Shown piece by piece: positions 28,403 to 37,512 of a DNA stretch of 64,000 bases (its first letter is position 1; every line of letters starts with the position of its first letter). The stretch is from the NCBI GenBank assembly GCA_017399065.1, contig JAFQEL010000024.1, positions 62,001 through 126,000 on the forward strand. Reading direction: 5' to 3'. The notes below the pieces were generated by a model that worked only from the letters and a program-made list of their open reading frames with translations, was not told the DNA's origin and did not search any database. Position numbers and translations under genes: made by a program. The DNA comes from Clostridia bacterium. GTDB taxonomy: Bacteria > Bacillota > Clostridia > Oscillospirales > Acutalibacteraceae.

Positions 28403-28885
28403 TTATTCCTCCATCACTACCGTTACTTCCGGCGTAATTAAAAACTCATCTTCAACAAATTTTATGATATCATAAGTATCAACGTTATCCTTTAACTCTA
28501 TACTGATCTTTTCAATAGCAATATCATATTCATCGCTTACGTTAACCAACACTTGTATTTCAGAGTTATATATGCCTTTTTCTTCTGTGTAAGCTTTAAT
28601 TTTTGCTGTTATTTCATTTTCAAGCACAGAAATCGCTTCATTTTCAACTTCTTTTTTTAATTTACCGTCATCTATCCATTCACTGATACCCTCCAAATAA
28701 ATATCATCCGATTTATACACATCAGCATTGACCAAAGGAACGATAAAACACAAAAGCATAAAAAGCGAAGTAACAGTTTTAACCGATTTTTCTATATTTC
28801 CTGACGGCGAAACAAAAGTTATAACTGCCGCGATTACCGATGCCGCTGTAACGGACAATGCCCATGATTTTAATATATCCATCAT
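28403..28885 (-). CDS. spoIIIAF: Stage III sporulation protein AF
   Basis: Membrane protein of the SpoIIIA assembly, 160 residues. Two N-terminal helices (about 8-25 and 35-52, with the family sequence IEKSVKTVTSLFMLLCFIVP across them) are followed by a soluble ferredoxin-like domain. The start overlaps the spoIIIAE stop as TAATG. A tandem ATGATG makes 28882 an equal alternative start. Confidence 0.9.
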   Translation of the reverse strand: MMDILKSWALSVTAASVIAAVITFVSPSGNIEKSVKTVTSLFMLLCFIVPLVNADVYKSDDIYLEGISEWIDDGKLKKEVENEAISVLENEITAKIKAYTEEKGIYNSEIQVLVNVSDEYDIAIEKISIELKDNVDTYDIIKFVEDEFLITPEVTVVMEE

Positions 28886-30015
28886 TATACGCCTTTAATA
28901 ACCATCAATAATCCTATACTGAGCACAAAAGTTAAAGTAATCAAAAGCAGCAAAACACCAAGCAGTGACACCGCTGAAGCACATGAAGCCAACATTACCG
29001 ATATACCTTTCAGAGAAAAAATATCTGCCAGTACTTCAAGTAAATTAAGAGCCAGAACCCAACATATACATTCTGCCAATACAGGCAAATTTGTTACAGC
29101 TATTACTGCAACTGCAAATACGGCAACCGTATTTTTAACAATCGACATAGTTCCGATTATTGAGAGATATGCATCACTGACAGCACCTCCGATAACAGGA
29201 ATAATATTTCCTATTAAAAATCTTATTCCTCTGACCGCTACTCCGTCTGCCGAATTTGCAAGCATCCCTTTTACAGAAAGAAGAGTAATAAAAATTGTAG
29301 CAACCGCACTTATTAAAAACATTGCGAATTTTTTAATGAACAAAATCAACTTTTCAAAATGCATCGACTCATTAACTGATGTTATAATACTGAGAGAAAG
29401 GATTATTTGTATCAAAGGTCGGATAAATTTATCAGCAATCTGCGTCACGCCTTGCGCTGCAGCAAAGCACAAGGAATTATAACTCAACGCCAACACAGGG
29501 TTACCGCTTACACTCAGTACAGCAACCAAGACGGGTATCAATACAAGCATAAAATCCGAAGATAACCTTATTGCCGAAATAACCCGTGTAATATAACTGC
29601 TCAAAGGTAAAATAACATTCAAAGCAACACACAAAACTCCGAATGCAGTTACAATTTTAAGGATCTTCGCATCGTGGCTTATAAATTGAGATGCAATACT
29701 TATTGCAATAATAATTGCCGCAACAGTGAACGATACTTTAAGTGCGCCCTGATAATTTCCCGATACAACTTCAAATAACAAATCAAAAACCTTATGTGGA
29801 GATGCAGACAAAAAGGATTCATAATCAAAATCGTCAATACCGAGCTTATTTAGTAAATTCTTTTGTTCTTTATTAAGACTGTCGATCAGTTCCTCTGCTC
29901 CGCTGGCTTTTATCTGCTCATCAAAATAATCAGGATTCTGCGCTGAAGTATAAAAAGAAAATAACCCCAAAGCAATTATTACGAATATACAAAAGGAGTA
30001 TTTTTTTATAATCAT
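28885..30015 (-). CDS. spoIIIAE: Stage III sporulation protein AE
   Basis: Large polytopic component of the feeding channel, 376 residues. It has an N-terminal signal-like helix (about 6-25, ending in SAQ) and a luminal stretch with DSLNKEQKNLLNKLGID. About seven further hydrophobic segments follow, including the conserved RFLIGNIIPVIGGAVSDA. The start overlaps the spoIIIAD stop by 4 bp (ATGA). Confidence 0.95.
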   Translation of the reverse strand: MIIKKYSFCIFVIIALGLFSFYTSAQNPDYFDEQIKASGAEELIDSLNKEQKNLLNKLGIDDFDYESFLSASPHKVFDLLFEVVSGNYQGALKVSFTVAAIIIAISIASQFISHDAKILKIVTAFGVLCVALNVILPLSSYITRVISAIRLSSDFMLVLIPVLVAVLSVSGNPVLALSYNSLCFAAAQGVTQIADKFIRPLIQIILSLSIITSVNESMHFEKLILFIKKFAMFLISAVATIFITLLSVKGMLANSADGVAVRGIRFLIGNIIPVIGGAVSDAYLSIIGTMSIVKNTVAVFAVAVIAVTNLPVLAECICWVLALNLLEVLADIFSLKGISVMLASCASAVSLLGVLLLLITLTFVLSIGLLMVIKGV

Positions 30016-30401
30016 TCGTTTATCAATTCCTTTGAAAACTGAAAAATCGCCTTAAGGAGCGGAACAGTCAACAGCGCAATTGCAGCTCTTCCTGTCATAT
30101 CAACACAAAATGCAATTGCCCTGTTTCCCGAGTCGGCACAAATTTCAGCAACAACGTTACATGAAATTGCAATTATCAGTGCTTTAACGATCAACAAAAT
30201 ATACTCATTGTTGATTTTTAGTTCGTTTGAAAAGTCCAAAAGGTCCTCGGAAATCTCAGCAAAAGATGTCGAAACTAACATAACAATAAATACAACCGTA
30301 ACAATACGTATCAATAATGAAAACTCCGGCCTGTGCTGATTCAGCAATGCTATAAAAAAACAAGCAACTACTGCAACAACCAAAACTTTTATAATACTCA
30401 T
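30012..30401 (-). CDS. spoIIIAD: Stage III sporulation protein AD
   Basis: Small membrane protein of 129 residues with about four hydrophobic helices; the family motif VVAEICADSGNRAIA is present. It is related to SpoIIIAC and follows it by only 5 bp. Its role is in assembling the SpoIIIA channel in the mother-cell membrane. Confidence 0.93.
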   Translation of the reverse strand: MSIIKVLVVAVVACFFIALLNQHRPEFSLLIRIVTVVFIVMLVSTSFAEISEDLLDFSNELKINNEYILLIVKALIIAISCNVVAEICADSGNRAIAFCVDMTGRAAIALLTVPLLKAIFQFSKELINE

Positions 30402-30405
30402 ACCA

Positions 30406-30600
30406 TCAGAAATCCATCAATTTTTTTAAAGCCGATATAAGATCTACCAGTTCAGGTATCAACATCATAACAACAACTATTATTCCTGACATAGTTGTAA
30501 GCATAGCATATTCCTCACGCCCCGAACGCGTAAGCACCTGATGTAAAACCGCAACTGAAAGACCGATTGCACCTATCTTAAATATCAGAATAAATTCCAT
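30406..30600 (-). CDS. spoIIIAC: Stage III sporulation protein AC
   Basis: A 64-residue protein with two membrane helices and the family motif LHQVLTRSGREEYAML between them. It is the smallest SpoIIIA component and matches the usual length. It lies between spoIIIAB and spoIIIAD. Confidence 0.93.
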   Translation of the reverse strand: MEFILIFKIGAIGLSVAVLHQVLTRSGREEYAMLTTMSGIIVVVMMLIPELVDLISALKKLMDF

Positions 30601-30624
30601 TATTCCTCCGACAAATATGACTGT

Positions 30625-31131
30625 TTAAAGTAATATTATCAATACTGCCAACCCTATGGTGACACCGCCAACTTTACAAAGGCGAATATGCTCCGGCAGT
30701 TTTCCTTTTCTCTTTTCATAGCACTCTTCAAACTGTTTAATATATTCAACACACAATTGAGTCTGATGAAAAGAATCCGTCGTTCCGAGTTTCTCTCCGA
30801 AACTTTTTAATAATTCAGCATCACTATATTTTAAATACGATTTATGTAAAAACCGATCGATCGCATCTGACCATAAAAACGAAAAGTCAGCTTCTTTACT
30901 GCTGTCAATTTCTTTCAAAAAGGTCAATTCTTCAAACTGTTTAAGAACAGATGCTTTTTCTATTATCGTAAATACAGTTTCGCTGCAATAATCTATTTCT
31001 AATGAAATGTATCTTATAAGACCGATGCAACATTCCAACAGTTTAACCCGTTTATTTGCCGCAGCCGCTGCATAGAAACCGGTCGCCGTTATTGAAAGAG
31101 CAAGTATTATCGAACCCATAATATTTATCAT
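30625..31131 (-). CDS. spoIIIAB: Stage III sporulation protein AB
   Basis: GspF-like protein with an N-terminal membrane helix (MINIMGSIILALSITATGF), a cytoplasmic helical domain with RYISLEIDYC, and a C-terminal helix. The open frame extends to 31161. The ATG at 31131 matches the family N-terminus (M-x3-G) and gives 168 residues, close to the usual 171; its Shine-Dalgarno (TTGGTG) is weak. With this start it overlaps spoIIIAA by 80 bp, so translational coupling is likely. Confidence 0.88.
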   Translation of the reverse strand: MINIMGSIILALSITATGFYAAAAANKRVKLLECCIGLIRYISLEIDYCSETVFTIIEKASVLKQFEELTFLKEIDSSKEADFSFLWSDAIDRFLHKSYLKYSDAELLKSFGEKLGTTDSFHQTQLCVEYIKQFEECYEKRKGKLPEHIRLCKVGGVTIGLAVLIILL

Positions 31132-32077
31132 ACAAATCACCAACCGAAACACATCTGTCAACCTTACTCGGGTCGTCTTTTCCTTTTAGAAATATAACTG
31201 TAGAAAAAGCTCCGCTTTTCAAAAGCCTGACGATCTGTTTTCTGTTCAGCAGCTCTTTTTCGCTTGATGCGTGAACACTGAGAAAAAAATCAACACCCGA
31301 GTTTAATCCTGCTTCGATGGCAACAGCCTCTTCGTCATTTCCGATTTCATCAAGCACAATTTTTTGAGGAGACATAGACCGTAACGCAATCATAACTCCT
31401 TCACCTTTTGAATAGCCTGAAATAACATCACTGCTTATACCGATATCATTCTGCGGTACTCCGCCGTTACATGCCGCGATTTCTTCTCGCTCATCAATTA
31501 TTACTGTCTTCATATATCCGCCTTGAGCAGAAGATAGTATTCTTGCAAGATCTCTGAGAACCGTAGTCTTTCCGCTTGACGGTGATCCTGCTATCAAAGT
31601 ACTTCCGGGTGAAACGCCTTTGATATACTCATAGATATCATTTGCAATCCCTTTAAACTGTCTGCTTATCCTTATATTGATTGATGAAATATCTCTAACT
31701 GCATTAACTTCACCGTTAAAACTAACAGCGGTTCCTGCTAAGCCGGCCCTGTGCCCGCCGTTTACGGTAACATAACCTCTGCATATGCTGTTCTGATGCG
31801 TATGAACCGAATAACTGCAAAGCGATTTAAAGCATTCTTCAATATCGTTAATTGATGCTTTTATTACATTCTCAGTTAAAATATAGCTTTCTTTACCGTT
31901 TTCGCTTATAAAAACATCACCGAATAAACCGCTTATCATAACAGGGCGACCGCATCTGAGGCGAATTTCGCTCGCTTTCGATTTAATATTGTCAGGCAAT
32001 TTTAACAATGCTCTTCTGATTCGTACACCGGTACACCGCGCGGCAGATTCGAATCTTCTGATGCTGTCTTCATTCAT
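31052..32077 (-). CDS. spoIIIAA: Stage III sporulation protein AA (ATPase)
   Basis: Secretion-type ATPase that powers the mother-cell to forespore channel. It has Walker A GSPSSGKTTVLRDL (about 165), the Walker B region KIVLDEIGNDEEA and the RecA-like IIDEREEIA. Length is 341 residues with a Cys-containing tail that runs over the start of spoIIIAB. It is the first gene of the operon. A sigma-E-controlled promoter is expected, but I could not find a convincing -35 in the 173-bp gap to the divergent yfhO-like gene. Confidence 0.95.
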   Translation of the reverse strand: MNEDSIRRFESAARCTGVRIRRALLKLPDNIKSKASEIRLRCGRPVMISGLFGDVFISENGKESYILTENVIKASINDIEECFKSLCSYSVHTHQNSICRGYVTVNGGHRAGLAGTAVSFNGEVNAVRDISSINIRISRQFKGIANDIYEYIKGVSPGSTLIAGSPSSGKTTVLRDLARILSSAQGGYMKTVIIDEREEIAACNGGVPQNDIGISSDVISGYSKGEGVMIALRSMSPQKIVLDEIGNDEEAVAIEAGLNSGVDFFLSVHASSEKELLNRKQIVRLLKSGAFSTVIFLKGKDDPSKVDRCVSVGDLYDKYYGFDNTCSFNNGDRFLCSGCGK

Positions 32078-32189
32078 TTTTTCATTTCCTTCCTTTCGTT
32101 ACTAACATATTTTATGTACTCTTGTCCCGATTTAGAACAATAATATCGGTTTAAAGAATAGTTACACTTTCTTCTGCACAATATAACAG

Positions 32190-32218
32190 TTGAAAAAATT
32201 ATTAAATTATGTTATTAT
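32190..32218 (+). promoter_or_regulatory. Sigma-A promoter for the first yfhO-like gene
   Basis: TTGAAA (32190-32195), a 17-bp spacer, then TATTAT (32213-32218), 32 bp before the GTG start. It is divergent from spoIIIAA. Confidence 0.75.
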
Positions 32219-32250
32219 ACTTTAAATAAATTAAGGAGTGTATTAAGGAA

Positions 32251-35055
32251 GTGAAAAAGAACAAATTTATTCAGACGGTTCTTGATAATAAGTTTTCGTT
32301 ACTTGCCTTCGGAGCGTCTGCGTTTGTAATGGTAATAGTTTACTATTGCTTTAATGTAATACCGTTCGGTGATTATACTGTTCTCAGAATGGATCTTTAC
32401 CATCAGTACGGTCCCCTTTTTGCTGAACTTTACGATAGGATTACACAGGGTGAAAGTCTTGTTTACTCATGGAATTCAGGCTTAGGCTCAAGTTTTCTCG
32501 GGAATTTCAGCAATTATCTTGCAAGTCCGCTTGCAATAGTTATGCTGCTTTTAGGTCATAAAAATATGCCTGAGGCAATCGCTGTTATGGTACTGCTCAA
32601 AGCCGCTTTTGCAAGTGCATTCTTTTCATATTATCTCCGCAAAAATACAGGCAAAAACGATTTCAGCATCTCTGCATTCGGTGTTCTGTATTCTTTCTGC
32701 GGCTTCTTTATCGCCTATTATTGGAATATAATGTGGATCGATGCAATGGCTGTCTTTCCCCTTGTAATGTACGGAATAGAGCAGATTATCAAGAACGGCA
32801 AATTCAGAACGTATCTTTTCTCTCTTGCCGTAGTTATGCTTTCAAACTATTATATGGCATATATAATCTGCATCTTCTCTGTCATATATTTCATCGCAAT
32901 TTATTTCACTAATTATTCTTTTACTGATAAATTTAATGTTACGAAATATATTGATGATGACGGCAATGAGGTCAAGGGTCCGAAAAATAAAAACATTTTA
33001 AAAGCATTGAAAAACTCCCGCTTTTTCAATGCGGGCATACGCTTTGCAGGTGCATCGGTTGCGGCTGCCGGAATAGCTGCCGTGCTTCTGTTACCGCTGT
33101 TCTTTATACTTCAGAATTCATCCGCTACTTCCGGTACCTTCCCTTCAGAAGCTAAAACTTATTTTAAAATATTTGATTTTATAGCAAACCATCTTAATTC
33201 CGTTGATCCGACCATACGTAGCAGCGGTGAAGATGTATTGCCGAATGTTTATTGCGGTGTTATCTCTGCAATGCTTGCACCGCTTTATCTATATTCCAAA
33301 CACTATACGAAGCGCGAAAAAACAGGTTATGTTGCACTTTTAGGCTTACTGTTTATCAGCTTTAATCTTAATATGCTCAACTATATCTGGCACGGTTTCC
33401 ACTTCCCGAACGATCTGCCTTACAGACTTTCATATATCTATTCTTTTATTCTTCTTGTAATGGCTTATAAAGCCCTCGTTCATATCAAAGACTATACCCC
33501 AAAAATGCTTCTTACCGTCGGTGTTGCCGCGCTTGCCTTTATTATCGTTACGCAGAAGATCGGTTCTAAAAACGTAACGGAAGAAACTGTAATTATCTCA
33601 ATAATTTTCGTGGTGTTATATACTTTGGTGATGATTATGATGAACAGCGGAAAGTATCAGACAAGTGCATTGGCATTATTGCTTTTCTGCTGTGTCGTAT
33701 CAGAATCTGCTATAGGCAATACGTCACATTATGTAATGCAGCAACAGAAGTCTTACTATACCGACGACTACGATAAGTTTGTCACAATGAAGCGTAAGCT
33801 TGACGAAAAAGAAAATGGCGAGTTTTACCGTATGGAGCTTACCGACCTGCGCACACGGATGGATCCTTCCTGGTACGATTACAATGGTGTATCCATTTTT
33901 TCTTCTATGGCTTATGAGTCAACGTCCAATCTCATTAATTATCTCGGTGTTGACGGTAACTTTATCAACAGCTACACCTACAACGGATTCCAGACACCCG
34001 TTTTCAATATGATGATGTCACTAAAATATATTGTTGACAATACAGCTACTACACCCAAACCAACAGAGGATCTGTTCACCTATTCACATCAGGTCGGCAA
34101 ATTTACCGCATACGAAAACAATTACCACCTGAATATAGGATATTGTGTAGATAAATCTATACTCGGCTGGGATTACTCAAATGAAAATCCTTTTATCGTC
34201 CAGAACGATTATTTTGAACGATCAACAGGTATCAAAGAAGTATTTACACAGCTTCCCGTCAGCTACTTTGATTACGATAATATTAACGAATTTACATCCG
34301 GCTATGACAACGGCGAATTGACTTTCTTCCGTACAGTCAGTGATGCAGACGCAAGCTTTACCGCATGTTACGAAATAACCGAAAGTAAAAACTATTACCT
34401 CTTTGTTGAATCAAGTAATGTCGAAGACGTCTCAATTTCTTACGCAGATACTGTGTACGACCACAATTTCGATTCAGAGCATATCGTAAGCATAGGCTAT
34501 GTGGAAGCAGGCGAAACCGTATATGTCAATGTTCCGATAAGCTCAGGTAATTCCGGATATATTGACGTTTATCTTGCAGGTCTTAACGATAAGAGCTTTG
34601 TTGACGGTTACAGAAAGCTTCAAGCTGAACAGATTGAAATAGAGTCATTTGAAGAAACACATATTAAAGGCACAGTAACAGCGCTTGATGATTCTGTTTT
34701 CTATACCTCAATCCCCTATGATGAGAGTTGGCAGATATTTGTAGACGGCATGCGTGTAAGCATCGAAGAAATGAAGGAATGCAAGCTCGGTAACGGTCTG
34801 ATAGGCTTCTATCTCACCGAAGGTAAGCATGATATCGAGCTGAAATACAAAGCACGCGGCCTTACTCCGGGTATAATAATTTCCGTTGTAACCGTTACCT
34901 TATTGGCGTTATTCTTTATAATCTTACGAAAGAAAAAACCGTTTGCGTCTGTTCTCAGCGGATATTCCGATTCTGTAAGCGTTCATTATATAACCATTAG
35001 GGAAAATTCCGACAATTCTGCCGAAAACAACACAGCAAACACACAAAATGAATAA
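32251..35055 (+). CDS. YfhO-family multi-pass membrane glycosyltransferase-like protein
   Basis: Protein of 934 residues with about 12-13 membrane helices in the first 480 residues, a long extracytoplasmic region and a last helix (about 880-900). The motif FGDYTVLRMDLYHQY near the N-terminus is an acidic GT-C-type loop. Bacillus YfhO glycosylates lipoteichoic acid from a lipid-linked sugar, so an envelope glycosylation role is likely. The GTG start is suggested by AAGGAG 12 bp upstream and AAGG closer; no ATG is better placed. A second YfhO-like gene follows behind a terminator. Confidence 0.8.
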   Translation: MKKNKFIQTVLDNKFSLLAFGASAFVMVIVYYCFNVIPFGDYTVLRMDLYHQYGPLFAELYDRITQGESLVYSWNSGLGSSFLGNFSNYLASPLAIVMLLLGHKNMPEAIAVMVLLKAAFASAFFSYYLRKNTGKNDFSISAFGVLYSFCGFFIAYYWNIMWIDAMAVFPLVMYGIEQIIKNGKFRTYLFSLAVVMLSNYYMAYIICIFSVIYFIAIYFTNYSFTDKFNVTKYIDDDGNEVKGPKNKNILKALKNSRFFNAGIRFAGASVAAAGIAAVLLLPLFFILQNSSATSGTFPSEAKTYFKIFDFIANHLNSVDPTIRSSGEDVLPNVYCGVISAMLAPLYLYSKHYTKREKTGYVALLGLLFISFNLNMLNYIWHGFHFPNDLPYRLSYIYSFILLVMAYKALVHIKDYTPKMLLTVGVAALAFIIVTQKIGSKNVTEETVIISIIFVVLYTLVMIMMNSGKYQTSALALLLFCCVVSESAIGNTSHYVMQQQKSYYTDDYDKFVTMKRKLDEKENGEFYRMELTDLRTRMDPSWYDYNGVSIFSSMAYESTSNLINYLGVDGNFINSYTYNGFQTPVFNMMMSLKYIVDNTATTPKPTEDLFTYSHQVGKFTAYENNYHLNIGYCVDKSILGWDYSNENPFIVQNDYFERSTGIKEVFTQLPVSYFDYDNINEFTSGYDNGELTFFRTVSDADASFTACYEITESKNYYLFVESSNVEDVSISYADTVYDHNFDSEHIVSIGYVEAGETVYVNVPISSGNSGYIDVYLAGLNDKSFVDGYRKLQAEQIEIESFEETHIKGTVTALDDSVFYTSIPYDESWQIFVDGMRVSIEEMKECKLGNGLIGFYLTEGKHDIELKYKARGLTPGIIISVVTVTLLALFFIILRKKKPFASVLSGYSDSVSVHYITIRENSDNSAENNTANTQNE

Positions 35056-35087
35056 TAAGCACGAAATACAGTAATATTAAATACGCA

Positions 35088-35122
35088 AAAACAACCGCAG
35101 ACTCTGTATCTGCGGTTGTTTT
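35088..35122 (+). terminator. Hairpin terminator between the two yfhO-like genes
   Basis: A 14-bp perfect stem (AAAACAACCGCAGA, 35088-35101, with its complement at 35109-35122) has a 7-nt loop and ends in TTTT. The Shine-Dalgarno AGAGG of the next gene begins 1-2 bp after the stem. Confidence 0.8.
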
Positions 35123-35134
35123 AGAGGTAAAATT

Positions 35135-37465
35135 ATGAACCTTCCAATGAAAAAACATTTCAATTATTATTACCTTATTTTTTCATCATTTCTTATTATT
35201 GGTTGTGCAACCATACCGATTATGCTGATTAATAACGGTAGCTTTTACTTAGTCGGCGACTATATGACGCAACAGATCCCGTTTGTCAAAGAATGCAGAC
35301 GAATGCTGTTAAGCGGTTCTCCCTTTTGGAGCTGGAACACATTTCTCGGTTCGAACTTTTTAGGTACTTATTCATTTTATAATTATTGCAGCCCTTTTTT
35401 CTGGCCTTTATTCCTGGTTCCGGAAAAGTTTATACCTGCGGGTATGGGCGTTATGTTCATTATTAAACACATTGTAGCTGCTGTTACATCGTATACATAT
35501 CTGAAAAAGCATATTAATACTCCTCACTTGTGTTTTATCGGTGCATTACTGTATGCATTTTCATCATTCTCAATGGATGCCAGCTTCTTTTACCATTTCA
35601 TAGACGTAATAGCTGTATTTCCTCTTATTTTATATTGCACCGACTTAGTTCTTGAAAAAAAGAAACAGGCATTTCTGTCACTGGCAGTACTGTTAAATGC
35701 ATGTATAAACTATTACTTTTTCGTCGGAACAAGCGTAGTATTCATTTTTTATCTTTTCTTCAGAATTAAATTCAGTGATAATCAATACGGACTCAAAGAC
35801 GGTATCAGGTGTATTGTGTTTTATGCAATAGGCGGTTTATGCTCAATGTTCATCCTTCTGCCTTCTGCATTAAGCCTGCTGGAAACCAATAAAGCAACCT
35901 CAAGCTTCTTCAACTCATTACTCAGAGGTTTGGGAAACATTCCTCAGATAATAAAACTGCTCAAAGGTATAATATTGCCCAGTGAAGGTATTATGGGCTC
36001 AGCAACAGGTTTCCAATACTCAGTCTTCAATTCAAACAATGCCTTTCTTCCTTTTTTAGGTGCCGTATTCATTTTTATATCTTTGAGGAAAAAGCCAAAG
36101 AATTGGTACGGCAAGCTCTTCAGATTTTTGTTTTTTCTTACCCTTGTCCCTTACGGCAACGGTATATTCAGTCTTTTTACAAATATGAGTTATACCCGAT
36201 GGTGGTATGCTTTCGTATTGTTCGAAGTTTTTATAAGCATAAAAACATTAGAAGATTTTTATGAGAATAAAGAAGCTTTATTGCCTGAATTTAAAACAAG
36301 CATAAAAAAAATTTCCGTAATATCTGCAGTGGTTTTAGGTGCACCGTTGATAGTTAAAATTTTTTCCGCTTATCTGCTGAAAGATTTTTTACTTAACATT
36401 TTACCTCAGGCTGCAGTAAATTATCTTTACAACACAAATCTTGCAGAAAAATTCACCACTGATGATTTGCGTTATGCAATTATACTTTTATTAATGATTG
36501 CCGTAAATTATATACCTTTGTATATATCTGTTAAGAAAAAATGGATATATTGCTCAAAAAAATCCGTCACAGCAGTATTTTTGATTTGCTTATCAACATA
36601 TTCGATTTATCTGTTAAATGAAACTGACATAACAGATACGAAATATGAAAGCAATTATCTTGGCAGCGATACTTCTGTCAGCGAGGATTTATCATATAAC
36701 TATAGAACGCATTATTCTTATAGTCTCGCTAACTATCCGATGGTATCCAATCAACCGGGTGTATCGATTTTCCACAGCTTTAAATCTAAGGCAACAACTG
36801 CTTTTTGCAATCTTGTCGGATTTGATAACACACTTCACGCAACATCCAATGCTCATTTCGATACACCGGCAATACAATCCGTGCTCAGTATCAAATATAC
36901 TGTTGACAAAAACGGTACTGAAAAGGAAGCACCTTGCTATTCACCTTTCGGATATGTATATGAATACTATGTATCCGATGACAGCTGTGATTACACCACG
37001 GATATCCAAGAGAATAATAAACGGATTGAGTTAATGACAACCGCTTGCTTTGTCGACAAGGAAACACAAGCAAAAATTCAAGACGTTGCCCTCCCCTTAA
37101 CAAACAGCAATCAAATAAATATTGCCGAAGCGTGCAAAAAGAATACTGCTTCTGCCGTTAGCAACTTCAATATGACTCCTAACGGCTTCAATGCACAGTC
37201 CGACTATACAAATGATAAACTCGTATATTTCAGTGTGCCGCATGACCGAGGCTGGAAAGCATATATAAACAGTAAAGAAACCGAAATCCTAACACTGAAC
37301 GGCGGTATGATGGGAATAATCGTACCGGCAGGACATTCAGAGATAGAATTCAGATTCACTACTCCCGGTCTCTTTGAAGGTATAATTATAAGCATCTTCT
37401 CACTGCTTATATTGCTTATAGTATCATTAGTATATCGAAGGAAATATAATACTGTGAATAACTGA
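35135..37465 (+). CDS. Second YfhO-family multi-pass membrane protein
   Basis: Protein of 776 residues with about 11 helices in the first 520 residues, a soluble part, and a final helix (about 750-770). It shares the domain plan of the upstream gene, with the corresponding N-terminal acidic loop VGDYMTQQIPFVKE and the end segment FSVPHDRGWKAYIN, matching the first protein's TSIPYDESWQIFVDG. A GT-C glycosyltransferase or lipid-sugar handling role is inferred. The ATG has AGAGG 8-9 bp upstream. No separate promoter is seen in the 79-bp gap. Confidence 0.78.
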   Translation: MNLPMKKHFNYYYLIFSSFLIIGCATIPIMLINNGSFYLVGDYMTQQIPFVKECRRMLLSGSPFWSWNTFLGSNFLGTYSFYNYCSPFFWPLFLVPEKFIPAGMGVMFIIKHIVAAVTSYTYLKKHINTPHLCFIGALLYAFSSFSMDASFFYHFIDVIAVFPLILYCTDLVLEKKKQAFLSLAVLLNACINYYFFVGTSVVFIFYLFFRIKFSDNQYGLKDGIRCIVFYAIGGLCSMFILLPSALSLLETNKATSSFFNSLLRGLGNIPQIIKLLKGIILPSEGIMGSATGFQYSVFNSNNAFLPFLGAVFIFISLRKKPKNWYGKLFRFLFFLTLVPYGNGIFSLFTNMSYTRWWYAFVLFEVFISIKTLEDFYENKEALLPEFKTSIKKISVISAVVLGAPLIVKIFSAYLLKDFLLNILPQAAVNYLYNTNLAEKFTTDDLRYAIILLLMIAVNYIPLYISVKKKWIYCSKKSVTAVFLICLSTYSIYLLNETDITDTKYESNYLGSDTSVSEDLSYNYRTHYSYSLANYPMVSNQPGVSIFHSFKSKATTAFCNLVGFDNTLHATSNAHFDTPAIQSVLSIKYTVDKNGTEKEAPCYSPFGYVYEYYVSDDSCDYTTDIQENNKRIELMTTACFVDKETQAKIQDVALPLTNSNQINIAEACKKNTASAVSNFNMTPNGFNAQSDYTNDKLVYFSVPHDRGWKAYINSKETEILTLNGGMMGIIVPAGHSEIEFRFTTPGLFEGIIISIFSLLILLIVSLVYRRKYNTVNN

Positions 37466-37467
37466 AT

Positions 37468-37507
37468 AAACGCGGCTGTAAAAACTAAAGTTTTTACAGC
37501 CGCGTTT
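37468..37507. terminator. Two-way rho-independent terminator
   Basis: An 18-bp perfect stem (arms 37468-37485 and 37490-37507) has a 4-nt loop and A/T ends. It separates the convergent yfhO-like and TIR-LRR genes. Confidence 0.92.
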
Positions 37508-37512
37508 AAAAT

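Noticed and set aside
32078-32160. Sigma-E promoter for spoIIIA
   Set aside because: CATAAAAT (32109-32116, minus) fits a sigma-E -10, but no matching -35 is found at 13-16 bp, so I did not list it although such a promoter is expected.
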